Shown in pieces: positions 31,621 to 40,265 of a stretch of DNA of 55,391 nt (position 1 is its first letter; each line of letters opens with the position of its first letter). The stretch is from positions 1-55,391 of the forward strand of contig CAKNZJ010000207.1 of assembly GCA_932222125.1 (NCBI GenBank), given 5' to 3'. The stretch comes from an uncultured Clostridia bacterium (GTDB lineage Bacteria; Bacillota; Clostridia; Oscillospirales; Oscillospiraceae). The translations under genes and the position numbers were made by a program. The notes beneath the pieces are model-generated. The model did no database searches. It was not told the origin of the DNA and saw only the letters and a list, made by a program, of their open reading frames with translations.

Positions 31621-32625
31621 ATGAATATTCGAGAGCAGGCGGAGGAGTTGGAGCGCAAAACACTTTCACCCCGGGCCTGTTTGTCGGTCCACTCCAAGGG
31701 AAGGGCGGTGAACATTCCCCCCTGTCCCATGCGAACTTGTTTCCAGCGGGATGTGGACCGGGTCATCCATTCCAAGGCGTTTCGCCGGTTAAAGCATAAG
31801 ACCCAGGTCTTTCTCAGTCCGGAGGGAGATCACTACCGTACCCGCATGACCCATACTCTGGAGGTGACTCGAATTGCTCGTACCATGGCCAGGGCGCTGG
31901 GACTCAACGAGGCGCTGGCAGAGGCCGCAGCGCTGGCGCATGACCTGGGGCATACCCCCTTTGGCCATGCTGGAGAGCGGGCGTTGGGGCGAATGGTAAG
32001 CGGAGGCTTCCGCCACTATGAGCAGTCTCTCAGGGTAGTGGACCGGCTGGAAAACGATGGAGCTGGGTTGAACCTGTGTCACGAGGTACGAGACGGCATC
32101 TTATGTCATACTGCCGGTCGACTGGCGGATACCCTGGAAGGACAGTTGGTACGGTTTTCTGATAAAATTGCTTATATCAATCACGACATTGACGATGCCA
32201 TGCGTGGAGGCATCATCTTTCCCACCGACATACCGGTTCACATCTCCCAGACACTGGGCTTTACCCACGGAGAGCGGCTAGACACCTTGATTGGCGATAT
32301 TGTGGAAAACAGTCAGGATGGAACTGTGATCTGCCAATCAGAGGCTGTGGGTAAGGCAATGGCTGAGCTAAAGGAGTTCATGTTTCAATCGGTCTACTAT
32401 AATCCTATCGCCAAGGCGGAGGAGGGCAAAGCCCAGGACATGATCTGCCTGCTGTTTGAGTACTATATAAAATATACGGACAAGCTTCCTCCGGAATATC
32501 AGGATATTATGGCTCAAGAGGGAAGGGAGCGGGCGGTACTGGACTATATCGCTGGTATGACGGACACCTATGCCGTGGAGCAGTTTGGGAACCTGTTCAT
32601 CCCAACGGGCTGGAGAGTGAAGTGA
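31621..32625 (+). CDS. dgt: deoxyguanosinetriphosphate triphosphohydrolase-like protein
   Basis: HD-domain dNTPase that removes triphosphate from dNTPs. 334 residues: FQRDVDRVIHSKAFRRLKHK, metal-binding His in RMTHTLEVTRIARTMA, the HD pair in AALAHDLGHTPFGHAGE, and a later Asp in KIAYINHDIDDAMRGG. The ATG at 31621 follows GGAGGG by 7-8 bases; the upstream in-frame ATG at 31582 lies on the promoter and is rejected. It is commonly found before dnaG-rpoD in Clostridia. Confidence 0.93.
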   Translation: MNIREQAEELERKTLSPRACLSVHSKGRAVNIPPCPMRTCFQRDVDRVIHSKAFRRLKHKTQVFLSPEGDHYRTRMTHTLEVTRIARTMARALGLNEALAEAAALAHDLGHTPFGHAGERALGRMVSGGFRHYEQSLRVVDRLENDGAGLNLCHEVRDGILCHTAGRLADTLEGQLVRFSDKIAYINHDIDDAMRGGIIFPTDIPVHISQTLGFTHGERLDTLIGDIVENSQDGTVICQSEAVGKAMAELKEFMFQSVYYNPIAKAEEGKAQDMICLLFEYYIKYTDKLPPEYQDIMAQEGRERAVLDYIAGMTDTYAVEQFGNLFIPTGWRVK

Positions 32626-32634
32626 GAGACGGAT

Positions 32635-33264
32635 ATGATGGAGTATCGAATGCCCGCAAAACCGGCCTGTGACAAGATCACAGAGAAGCGATCCACTTTC
32701 ATCGGGCACCTTTGGCCAGTGGAGACGGAGGAGGAGGCTAGAGCCAGGATCGATGAGATGAAGCGGAAATATCATGATGCCCGCCACAATTGCTGGTGTT
32801 ATGTTATCAAGGATGGGTCAACCCGCTACTCCGATGACGGGGAACCCCAGGGAAGCGCCGGCCAGCCCATGCTAACTATGTTTCAAAGGGAAAGGGTGAC
32901 TAACCTGTGCTGTGTGGTCACCAGATATTTCGGAGGGGTATTGCTGGGGGTGGGCGGTCTGGTGCGGGCCTATACTCAATGCGCACAGCATACCTTGAAC
33001 AGAGCGGGAGTCTCTGTAATGCGCCCTTGGGTGGAGCTGGAGGTATATTGTCCCTATAGATGGCTGGAACGGGTAAAGCAACTGTGTACCGCCCAGGGAG
33101 GTGTTCTGGGACACATGGAGTATGCTGCCCAGGTAGCTGTCCATGTCTTGCTGCCAGAGGGGGTGGCAGATGCCTTTCAAGGGAAGTTGACGGAGCTGTC
33201 TGCTGGGGAGATGTGGGCGGCAAAGGTTGGGCAGGTATATAGGCCGTCTCCCTTAGAGGAGTGA
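32635..33264 (+). CDS. yigZ: YigZ/IMPACT family protein
   Basis: 209 residues, N-terminal UPF0029 (Impact) domain and C-terminal DUF1949-type ferredoxin-like domain. Markers: KRSTFIGHLWPVETEEEARA, HNCWCYVIKDGSTRYSDDGE, PQGSAGQPML, VVTRYFGGVLLGVGGLVRAY. The cellular role of bacterial YigZ is not settled; a link to translation has been suggested from the eukaryotic homologue. Lies 9 bases after dgt. Confidence 0.9.
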   Translation: MMEYRMPAKPACDKITEKRSTFIGHLWPVETEEEARARIDEMKRKYHDARHNCWCYVIKDGSTRYSDDGEPQGSAGQPMLTMFQRERVTNLCCVVTRYFGGVLLGVGGLVRAYTQCAQHTLNRAGVSVMRPWVELEVYCPYRWLERVKQLCTAQGGVLGHMEYAAQVAVHVLLPEGVADAFQGKLTELSAGEMWAAKVGQVYRPSPLEE

Positions 33265-33322
33265 TTTGGTTAAATTTGTGATAAAAGTGGGCAAAAATGG
33301 CTAATATTTAGGAGGTGAGCCC

Positions 33323-35104
33323 ATGCCGATCCATCAGGAATTTTTGGATGAACTGAATGACCGGCTGAATATTGTGGACGTAGTCTCCGCCTATGTGCCC
33401 TTGAAACAGCGAGGAGCCAATCATTGGGGGCTATGCCCGTTTCACCACGAGAAAACGCCTTCTTTCTCCGTCAACGAGGCAAAGCAGATATTTCATTGCT
33501 TTGGATGTGGAAAGGGAGGCGGGCCAATTCGGTTCATCATGGAGATGGAGGGGCTGTCTTTCCCGGATGCGGTGCGCAAGCTGGCGGGGCAGGTAGGGTT
33601 GACTGTTCCGGAGGAGGATCGCGGCGACAGCCACTGGCGGGAGCGCCGCCGGTATATTCTGGAACTGAATCGGGAGGCCGCCCGGTTCTATCGCTCTATG
33701 CTCGCCCGGCCGGACGGGGAGGCGGTGGTCTCCTATATCCGGGAGAAGCGCCGGATCAGCCCAAAGTTTTCCGCTAAATTTGGCTTGGGGGCTGCCCCTG
33801 ACGCCTGGGATATGCTCATCCTGGCCATGGCGGACAAGGGCTATGAGAAGGCCGACCTCATTGAGGCGGGATTAGCGGTGGCAGGGAAAAACGGCGGGGT
33901 ATACGACAAATATCGCAATCGCCTGATGCTGCCCGTCATTGATGTGCGGGGGGATGTGATCGGGTTCACCAGCCGCGTGATGGATGACTCCATTCCTAAA
34001 TATCTCAATACCCCTGAGACAGCTATATTTAAGAAACGCTCCATCCTGTATGGGCTAAATTATGCAAAAAGCACCAAGCGGCACAACTTTATCCTGGTGG
34101 AGGGCAATATCGATGTCATTACCCTGCATCAGGCAGGCTTTGATAACACAGTGGCCACGATGGGCACCGCATTGACAGAGGAGCATGTGAGGCTGCTGTC
34201 TCGGTACACAAAGGAGCTGGTGCTGTGTTATGACAATGACGCTGCCGGAGAGGATGCCACGCAGCGGGCAATCACCCTACTGCGAAGCTCGGATATGGGG
34301 GTGAAGGTGCTGCGTTTGCCAAAACACCGCACCCAAGACGGGGAGCTGGTGAAGCAGGACGCTGACGATTACATTAAGAATCACGGCCCGGGGGCTTTTC
34401 AGGATCTGATGGAGCGCAGCTCTAACTCGGTGGAATACCGCCTGGCCGCGTTGGAGGGAAAGCTGGACTTGACAAGGGATGACCAGAGAGCCCAATATCT
34501 CCAGGAGGCTGCGGAGGTGGTAGCTTCCTTGAGTAGTCCGGTGGAACGGGAAATTTATGGCGGACGGGCCGCTCAACGGGCCGGCGTCACCAGGGAGGCC
34601 ATGGCCGATGAGGTGCAGCGGTTGCGAAAGCGAAAGCACTGGAAGGGCCAGAGGGAGGTGGAGCGCCGGAATTTGACCCCAGTCCGGCAGCTACAGCCAA
34701 AGGAGCGTGAGCTGCGGTATGTCAATGTCCGCTCAGCTCGTGCGGAAGAGGGGATTTTGCGTATTGTGCTGTTGGATGGAGCGTTTTTTGCCCAACTGGA
34801 TGAACTCACACCAGAGTACTTCTCCTCTCCGTTGCTGGGAAAGGCTTACCGTCTGCTGCGTCAACGGTGGCAGGAGGGAAGGCGGTTGGCCTTGGCCGCC
34901 CTGGATGGGGAGTTTACCCCACAAGAGATGGATCACCTGTCCGCAGTGCTTCAAGAGCCTCAACCAAGGAATACCGCCCAGCTGGCGTTAGCAGATATGA
35001 AGCAGACCGTTCTGGAAGAGCGGCGCAGGGAAGGGATACACAGCGGGGCAGATTTAACCGCTTTGCGCAATGAGCTGAAACAGAAAAAAGGCTATGGAGG
35101 ATGA
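33323..35104 (+). CDS. dnaG: DNA primase DnaG
   Basis: Synthesises RNA primers at the replication fork. 593 residues. N-terminal zinc finger CPFHHEKTPSF...CFGCGKGG (CHC2 type), RNA polymerase core with KFGLGAAPDAWDML, TOPRIM with VEGNIDVITLHQAG and CYDNDAAGEDAT, C-terminal helicase-binding region. The TOPRIM motif usually reads EGYxD; here it is EGNID, with the catalytic Glu and Asp kept. SD GGAGGTG 5 bases upstream. Followed by rpoD after 6 bases. Confidence 0.97.
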   Translation: MPIHQEFLDELNDRLNIVDVVSAYVPLKQRGANHWGLCPFHHEKTPSFSVNEAKQIFHCFGCGKGGGPIRFIMEMEGLSFPDAVRKLAGQVGLTVPEEDRGDSHWRERRRYILELNREAARFYRSMLARPDGEAVVSYIREKRRISPKFSAKFGLGAAPDAWDMLILAMADKGYEKADLIEAGLAVAGKNGGVYDKYRNRLMLPVIDVRGDVIGFTSRVMDDSIPKYLNTPETAIFKKRSILYGLNYAKSTKRHNFILVEGNIDVITLHQAGFDNTVATMGTALTEEHVRLLSRYTKELVLCYDNDAAGEDATQRAITLLRSSDMGVKVLRLPKHRTQDGELVKQDADDYIKNHGPGAFQDLMERSSNSVEYRLAALEGKLDLTRDDQRAQYLQEAAEVVASLSSPVEREIYGGRAAQRAGVTREAMADEVQRLRKRKHWKGQREVERRNLTPVRQLQPKERELRYVNVRSARAEEGILRIVLLDGAFFAQLDELTPEYFSSPLLGKAYRLLRQRWQEGRRLALAALDGEFTPQEMDHLSAVLQEPQPRNTAQLALADMKQTVLEERRREGIHSGADLTALRNELKQKKGYGG

Positions 35105-35110
35105 GCGACC

Positions 35111-36406
35111 ATGAGTGATAAAAAAAAGAGTGTGAAAAAGCAGGAGAATATCTCCTTCGGTCAGGCTAGCCAGGAGAAGCTGGAAGCGGCTAAGAGTGAA
35201 CTGATGAAGGCCATCAACGGCATCCAGGGGGCGGAGCGGCTGTTGGAATTGGTGGAGGCCGGCTATAAGAAGGGGAAGCTGTCCTCCGGCGAGATGATGG
35301 AAGTGCTGGATTCTCTAAGTCTGGAGTCGGATCAGCTGGATAAGGTCTATGATGTGTTGGAGAATCTGGGAGTGGACACCACCGGAGAGGACTATCTTCC
35401 CGAATTGGACGACGAGATAGGGCCGCCGACAGAAGAGTTGGAGGACATCCCAGAGGAGGAGATGGTGGACCCCAACACCCTGGTGGACGCGTTTGCCGTC
35501 AATGACCCGGTGAGAATGTATCTAAAGGAGATTGGCAAGGTGGATCTGCTCTCCCCGGAGCAAGAGGTGGAGCTGGCTCAGGCTATGGGTGCCGGAGCCG
35601 TTGCCCAAGAGGAGTTGGATGAGACGGGGGAGAGCTTGCCTGATGATATGACCCAGGAGCTGCACCGTGTGGTTCAGGCCGGTGAACTGGCAAAGCAACA
35701 GCTGGCTGAGGCCAATCTGCGTTTGGTGGTGTCCATAGCCAAGCGGTATGTGGGCCGGGGAATGCTCTTTTTGGACCTGATTCAGGAGGGAAATCTTGGC
35801 CTGATCAAGGCAGTGGAGAAATTTGACTATACCAAGGGTTATAAGTTTTCTACCTACGCCACTTGGTGGATTCGCCAGGCCATTACCCGAGCTATTGCCG
35901 ATCAAGCCCGCACCATCCGCATTCCCGTTCATATGGTGGAGACCATCAATAAGGTCATTCGGGTCAACAGGCAGCTTCTTCAGGAGTTGGGGCACGATCC
36001 CACCCCGGAGGAGACTGCTGCCGAGATGAATATGCCGGTGGAAAAGGTGCGGGAGATTTTAAAGATTGCGCAGGAACCCGTTTCCCTGGAGACTCCCATT
36101 GGCGAGGAGGAGGACAGCCACTTGGGTGACTTTATCCCGGATGAGGATGCCTCCGAGCCATCGGAGGCGGCCTCTTTTACCTTGCTAAAGGAACAGCTGG
36201 TGGAGGTGCTTTCCACTCTGACGCCCCGGGAAGAGAAGGTGCTGAAGTTGCGCTTTGGGATTGAGGATGGCCGCACCCGTACGCTGGAGGAGGTGGGCAA
36301 GCAGTTTAACGTCACCCGTGAGCGCATCCGCCAGATTGAGGCAAAGGCATTGCGCAAGCTACGCCACCCCAGCCGGTCCAAGAAGTTGAAAGATTTCTTG
36401 AGCTAA
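35111..36406 (+). CDS. rpoD: RNA polymerase sigma factor RpoD (SigA)
   Basis: Housekeeping sigma factor, 431 residues. Region 1.1-like acidic N-terminus to about residue 120, region 1.2 DPVRMYLKEIGKVDLLSPEQ, region 2 NLRLVVSIAKRYVGRGMLFL, DLIQEGNLGLIKAVEKFDY, KFSTYATWWIRQAITRAIAD (-10 recognition), region 3 HMVETINKVIRV, region 4.2 TLEEVGKQFNVTRERIRQIE (-35 recognition). It fits the TTGACA/TATAAT promoters seen throughout the window. Ends before the terminator at 36519. Confidence 0.98.
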   Translation: MSDKKKSVKKQENISFGQASQEKLEAAKSELMKAINGIQGAERLLELVEAGYKKGKLSSGEMMEVLDSLSLESDQLDKVYDVLENLGVDTTGEDYLPELDDEIGPPTEELEDIPEEEMVDPNTLVDAFAVNDPVRMYLKEIGKVDLLSPEQEVELAQAMGAGAVAQEELDETGESLPDDMTQELHRVVQAGELAKQQLAEANLRLVVSIAKRYVGRGMLFLDLIQEGNLGLIKAVEKFDYTKGYKFSTYATWWIRQAITRAIADQARTIRIPVHMVETINKVIRVNRQLLQELGHDPTPEETAAEMNMPVEKVREILKIAQEPVSLETPIGEEEDSHLGDFIPDEDASEPSEAASFTLLKEQLVEVLSTLTPREEKVLKLRFGIEDGRTRTLEEVGKQFNVTRERIRQIEAKALRKLRHPSRSKKLKDFLS

Positions 36407-36518
36407 AAGAATTGATCCTGGCCATATGCCCGTGGTGGATAAAGAACCATACCAAATCAGACAAAAACCAGGCGATTACCGAGGGATCATGCCAGTATGA
36501 CACAATTCTAACATTATG

Positions 36519-36550
36519 AAAAGAGCGCGATTGTCAAATCGCGCTCTTTT
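36519..36550 (+). terminator. terminator after rpoD
   Basis: AAAAGAGCGCGATT (36519-36532), loop GTCA, AATCGCGCTCTTTT (36537-36550). Confidence 0.9.
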
Positions 36551-36608
36551 CATATCCGGAAGGGGGACTCAGCTATTCTGGGAGTTATCTTATCAGACTA
36601 TTTTCTAT

Positions 36609-36738
36609 GGCGATGAAGCAGAGCGATTCATCGCCTTCCAATCCCTCGTTTGCTGATTACAGGCCAAAGCTTCAAACATACTTAATGAGTGCGAGTAATT
36701 AAGGCCCATCATGCTACAGCGTTGTGAGCCTTAATTAC
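36609..36738. repeat. two inverted repeats in the rpoD-XRE gap
   Basis: GGCGATGAA/TTCATCGCC (36609-36617 and 36627-36635) and GTAATTAAGGC/GCCTTAATTAC (36695-36705 and 36728-36738) are both perfect. The 631-base gap 36407-37037 holds no gene that I accept. From about 36640 it becomes clearly AT-rich. Confidence 0.6.
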
Positions 36739-36889
36739 CAAGGTGATTTTCTATATCTGCTCTACCTCTTATTTACGTCAAATTGGCGGCTTCCCGTGCA
36801 ATCTTGATATTTTCTCCAATGTTTAGATCTATTTTTCTTTTCACGCATATCAAGCTTACCTATTAATATTAGTATAAGTAATGGTAACG

Positions 36890-36919
36890 TTGACAAAAAC
36901 ATGTCTTTTACATTATAAT
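36890..36919 (+). promoter_or_regulatory. consensus promoter reading toward the XRE gene
   Basis: TTGACA (36890-36895), 18-base spacer, TATAAT (36914-36919). It points right, into the 3' end of the minus-strand XRE gene, with no convincing gene in between. It may make a short antisense or small RNA. Confidence 0.6.
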
Positions 36920-36998
36920 TTATGGTGTTAATAATGCTATATGATTATACCAGCGGAACAGCAATCGTTCAAATTAGCATGACTTTAAACGTGCATAC

Positions 36999-37032
36999 AA
37001 AAAAGGATTTGCGTCCAAAGACACAAATCCTT
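36999..37032 (-). terminator. terminator after the islet XRE gene
   Basis: On the minus strand AAGGATTTG (37032-37024) pairs with CAAATCCTT (37011-37003), extended by GTC/GAC past one mismatch, then six T (37004-36999). Confidence 0.82.
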
Positions 37033-37037
37033 CCTGT

Positions 37038-37349
37038 TTACATATTTTCATCGGCATCCATATGCATTAACTTGCAAAAGCCATCTAACTGGCTGTCACT
37101 CATTTTACCAATAATCTTGATTGCTTGGAGCTGTAGAAGTGATTTATCCTTATAATTCACAAAGTCCTCAAAGGTAATCCCAAGCGCTTGACATAGTAAC
37201 TCCAATGACTCAACTGTTGGTGTACACTCACCGTTTTCCAACTTGCGCACATAGCTTTGCGAAAGCCCAGCCATATTGGACAATTTATTAGTGGACAGGC
37301 CATGTTCCATCCGTAACTCTTTAATCCGTTTACTTATGATTAAATCCAT
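37038..37349 (-). CDS. XRE-family transcriptional regulator
   Basis: 103 residues. HTH at about 7-62: RIKELRMEHGLSTNKLSNMA, GLSQSYVRKLENGECTPTVE, SLELLCQALGITFEDFV. A short C-terminal extension (LQLQAIKIIGKMSDSQLDGF) of about 40 residues may serve dimerisation or ligand sensing. Divergent from the 147-residue gene at 37582, with AT-rich palindromes between. The AT-rich base composition differs from the core genes around it, suggesting transfer. Confidence 0.9.
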   Translation of the reverse strand: MDLIISKRIKELRMEHGLSTNKLSNMAGLSQSYVRKLENGECTPTVESLELLCQALGITFEDFVNYKDKSLLQLQAIKIIGKMSDSQLDGFCKLMHMDADENM

Positions 37350-37391
37350 TGCATCACCTGCTATTTGGTAATAATAGCATTATTTTTTGCA

Positions 37392-37444
37392 GATAATTAC
37401 ATATATATTATCTTAAAATATTATAAAAATGATAATATATTATC
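37392..37444. promoter_or_regulatory. GATAAT/ATTATC operator-like palindromes
   Basis: GATAAT-9-ATTATC (37392-37412) and the perfect palindrome GATAATATATTATC (37431-37444) share half-sites. They lie between the divergent XRE gene and the gene at 37582, so they are likely operators for the XRE protein. Confidence 0.6.
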
Positions 37445-37581
37445 TATAGTGAGAACTAATGGATGTTTGAGAGGAATCTAAATCGCTAAGCACAACAAAT
37501 TAGATGACAGTATAGTGTGGTATTGGACTGTACCAAGGATCGTAATAAAATTTGAATATACAGGTAAAAGGAGAACCGACA

Positions 37582-38025
37582 ATGGGCGTAATAAAAGGAG
37601 AAGTAATTTATTTCAAAGGTTTTTCAGAAAAGCATTTAAATCAGAAAAAGGCTGACACAAAAAATCCTATTCCAAATCTCCGGATTTTATTGAGTGGTTT
37701 AAGAAAGGAAGAAAAAAAGTATACCTATAAGCTCTGCCCCAATGCAGAGGAAAAAACCAATGAGGCCATCTCTTTGGCGAAGATGATAAGCAAGGATTTT
37801 GAAATTAACACGATGATAACCAGACATGATCACGCGATACATATATCAATGGACATTGACTATGGGTGGTACAGGGGTCCCATCAAACGCGCGTTGGATA
37901 AGCTCATTGGTTCTTCTGATGATTACTTCCTAACATCATATAAAAATAAACCGGGTTGTTTTACTATCATAATATCTTATTTAACACATGACAGATATTT
38001 GCATGGTAGAAAAATAGAATGGTGA
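37582..38025 (+). CDS. uncharacterised 147-residue protein
   Basis: I do not recognise this protein. It has no signal peptide or membrane segment. It begins MGVIKGEVIYFKGFSEKHLN, is rich in Lys, and has a middle section NAEEKTNEAISLAKMISKDF and a C-terminal half with ITRHDHAIHISMDIDYGWYR and KRALDKLIGSSDDYFLTSYK. The ATG at 37582 has AAAGGAG 8 bases upstream; the frame is open further back to 37552 without an SD. Divergent from an XRE regulator and probably controlled by it. It is AT-rich. His/Asp-rich HDHAIHISMD could bind metal but this is speculation. Confidence 0.72.
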   Translation: MGVIKGEVIYFKGFSEKHLNQKKADTKNPIPNLRILLSGLRKEEKKYTYKLCPNAEEKTNEAISLAKMISKDFEINTMITRHDHAIHISMDIDYGWYRGPIKRALDKLIGSSDDYFLTSYKNKPGCFTIIISYLTHDRYLHGRKIEW

Positions 38026-38177
38026 GTACTGACATTAATCATTAAGCATAAGGAAGTGGGTTAATGGTATATAATTTGGTGCCTATGAAACACTTCTGCA
38101 CCCAACGCTGGCCTTGGCGTGATCTAGGGGCAGGATGATAAGAAATAGGTGGGTCAGCACCCTGTGATGCGGACAAT

Positions 38178-38258
38178 CCTTTGGGGCACTGTGCCCCAAA
38201 GGCCGTGTGGTAGACTCCCCAACAAGTATTTTAGCGGCCCATTTGGGCCGCTAAAATA
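38178..38258. repeat. two large perfect palindromes
   Basis: CCTTTGGGGCA/TGCCCCAAAGG (38178-38202, 3-base loop) and TATTTTAGCGGCCCA/TGGGCCGCTAAAATA (38227-38258, 2-base loop). They stand 25 bases apart in a 361-base gap between convergent genes. The second could terminate transcription from either side. A 24-codon frame with an SD (38064-38138, MVYNLVPMKHFCTQRWPWRD) is also in this gap; I give it little weight. Confidence 0.75.
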
Positions 38259-38386
38259 GTAAGTATGGACACACTTGCATCGATTGTCCTTTTTTATTCC
38301 TGTTTTATCAGGCTCGCATCCATGCCACCAGTTTGGCATCAATATGCGCATGCTACTGTCATATATCCAGTGGTTCCCCGGCACGG

Positions 38387-38848
38387 CTAGGATACCAGCG
38401 ACTCATAAACCCGATGAATTAGCTCCTCATCCTCTAAATTATGACACATTCTGTTTAAATCCTTTGCCAGTTCCAGGCTGATCACGTCGTACAAGGAATT
38501 GTCATCACACAGCACTGACAATTTCCAGACAATGCTGTGCAGCTCATTAATTTCAGGATCGCCATCGCGACGTTCATAAGAGGTCTCAGAAAAAATAATT
38601 TTGCAGAAGTGGGAATATTTTGCGTTTTCTAAATCATAACGTGCCTTCTCCGATTCCTCTAAGTTTTCATAGTCTATCCAAAGATTCCCGCAGAAGGACG
38701 ATAGATGGGCCACAAACTGCTGGTCCATGGTACGTATTCGATGCGCCAGATACTCATTTGTATTCTTACATTTCACACATACGCAGAATAACGCAATCAC
38801 ACATACGCACAAGGCGCAAGAGATGAACAATAACCGTTTTTTTCTCAT
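38387..38848 (-). CDS. uncharacterised membrane-anchored protein
   Basis: 153 residues, not recognised. One N-terminal hydrophobic segment (RLLFISCALCVCVIALFCVC, about 5-25) preceded by MRKK, so an uncleaved anchor or signal peptide with the rest outside. The remainder is charged and probably helical (ENLEESEKARYDLENAKYSH, LAKDLNRMCHNLEDEELIHR). It starts 9 bases after the stop of the secreted protein gene upstream and is probably co-transcribed with it. The SD is weak. AT-rich, accessory. Confidence 0.65.
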   Translation of the reverse strand: MRKKRLLFISCALCVCVIALFCVCVKCKNTNEYLAHRIRTMDQQFVAHLSSFCGNLWIDYENLEESEKARYDLENAKYSHFCKIIFSETSYERRDGDPEINELHSIVWKLSVLCDDNSLYDVISLELAKDLNRMCHNLEDEELIHRVYESLVS

Positions 38849-38857
38849 GGTATTTTA

Positions 38858-39565
38858 TTATGGGATAAAGGATAGATATGGGTTGGGGGACATTCTTTTA
38901 AATTTTGTACTCGGTGCTACTGAAACGGATGCTCCCGCTGGAAAAGAAATACTTGGAGAAACTGAAACTATACTTTCTTGATGTAAGTATTCTGCATAGA
39001 TTGAAGTAATCGGCGCAGATGGACGATTTAATTTCACTCTATAATGCATGCATCCTCTATGGTTGCTGGCAGTGACTGAGGGGCCGCCATTGGTAGTTGC
39101 CGCATCGCCCTCAAGCTTTATGGTTACAGCTGTCCCGCCATCCTTTGTGTATATTGACGTTGGAGTTGGATACTCTTGTGTGTAGGTACTCCTTGTTATG
39201 CCAATGGTTAGCTCATCCCTTTTATAGCCGCTCAGGCAAGGGGCAATACCTGATTCCATGGCTGCGACCTGCTGTAATTGAAGTTCGCACTCGTCTTCGG
39301 TAATCTCATATGCCCCCTCATCTGTTACCCTAAAATATTTTTGCTCAAAAGCAACAGCCGGCTGTGCATCTTTATACTCTAATAAAGCTTCCTCAGTAAG
39401 CAAATCATCAATTTCTTCTCGTGTCCATCCAGATTGCAACAATACATTGATTGCTCTTTCAATATCGGACGTTCTTTGAACGGCCGCACTTGCATAGCTG
39501 ATGTTGCCAATCATCATACTTAGGCATAGTGTCAAAATTATTACCCTATTAAAAAGTCTCTTCAC
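38858..39565 (-). CDS. uncharacterised secreted protein
   Basis: 235 residues from a GTG start at 39565. Signal peptide about 1-28 (KRLFNRVIILTLCLSMMIGN, cleavage near SYASA). An early segment reads LLQSGWTREEIDDLLTEEAL. The C-terminal half is Ser/Thr/Pro-rich and beta-like (GGTAVTIKLEGDAATTNGGP, SISFPAGASVSVAPSTKFKR). No known domain recognised. The GTG overlaps the TGA of a short upstream frame (39562-39711), a coupling arrangement. Two-gene unit with the membrane-anchored gene downstream. Export is the only supported prediction. Confidence 0.68.
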   Translation of the reverse strand: MKRLFNRVIILTLCLSMMIGNISYASAAVQRTSDIERAINVLLQSGWTREEIDDLLTEEALLEYKDAQPAVAFEQKYFRVTDEGAYEITEDECELQLQQVAAMESGIAPCLSGYKRDELTIGITRSTYTQEYPTPTSIYTKDGGTAVTIKLEGDAATTNGGPSVTASNHRGCMHYRVKLNRPSAPITSIYAEYLHQESIVSVSPSISFPAGASVSVAPSTKFKRMSPNPYLSFIP

Positions 39566-39857
39566 AAAGACTCATCCCTTGTATTGATAGAGTAGTAGTT
39601 TTTAATGACCCTCTCCAAGGTCATGTGCGACACTGAAATGGATGCTGTGGATTGGTTCAATTGTCCTGCCACAAGATAGTTTCCAACCACAGCCCGGTTC
39701 AAATTTGCTAATCAGTTAGCCAGAGGATAATGTAGAACAAGGTTACAAGGCGGATGTTCTGTAGATACAGCTTATTTACTTCTTGTCCAAAAGATTATAC
39801 TTATAAAACAGGGGCGAGAGACAACGCTGTGCACAGCCATTGGCCACATCTTTTCAT
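39562..39857 (-). pseudogene. possible decayed small gene upstream of the secreted protein
   Basis: On the minus strand an ATG at 39857 (GGAG 10 bases upstream) encodes MKRCGQWLCTALSLAPVL and stops at 39801. Further on, a frame without a start (39711-39562) reads LANLNRAVVGNYLVAGQLNQ then STASISVSHMTLERVIKNYY and ends at a TGA overlapping the next GTG. Together they look like pieces of a broken gene. The promoter at 39933-39962 is correctly placed for it. Confidence 0.3.
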
Positions 39858-39932
39858 GGCAATTTCACTCCTTCTTTATTTCTACGAATAGGACCGATTG
39901 GCGAAATACCCCAAATTAGCCTTTCCGTCTAA

Positions 39933-39962
39933 AGCATACCTCACTTCCACAATGTTTGTCAA
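39933..39962 (-). promoter_or_regulatory. promoter of the secreted-protein unit
   Basis: On the minus strand TTGACA (39962-39957), 18-base spacer, TATGCT (39938-39933). About 70 bases upstream of the first frame on this strand and the only good promoter in the 725-base gap 39566-40290. Confidence 0.6.
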
Positions 39963-40002
39963 TAGAAAATAAGTTGCATAGTAAATGTTGTCATAAAAGT
40001 GA

Positions 40003-40050
40003 GGGCCTATCCCTCACGGCGCGTGATATAGCGCCATGAGGGATAGGCCC
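40003..40050. repeat. 48-base near-perfect inverted repeat
   Basis: GGGCCTATCCCTCA (40003-40016) pairs with TGAGGGATAGGCCC (40037-40050). After one C-A mismatch GGCGC/GCGCC continues the stem to an 8-base loop. No T-run follows. Also in this gap, ATCCATCCAC/GTGGATGGAT near 40160-40207 form a smaller hairpin. Confidence 0.75.
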
Positions 40051-40265
40051 GGATATTGTTGATTTTCATGGTAGTCTGTCTCAAAGTCTCGATGATGTGC
40101 CCGTCATAGGGGGATTACCGCTACAGGCCCTCACAACTGGCTTCCTTCTGCAATTCGCATCCATCCACATAGCCCTGCTGGGGGCTTGAGGGCGGGGTGG
40201 ATGGATCCGGTTGGTTAAAATCAGTTTGATTATGGTCAATTTTTTCAAACTTCCGAGCCGGGGGT

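Noticed and set aside
36922..37155. 77-codon open frame after a consensus promoter
   Set aside because: No SD. Most of it is antisense to the XRE gene and its terminator, and the translation is unlike a protein.
38154..38384. 76-codon minus-strand frame
   Set aside because: It runs through two large hairpins, has no SD, and directly follows the end of the membrane-anchored gene.
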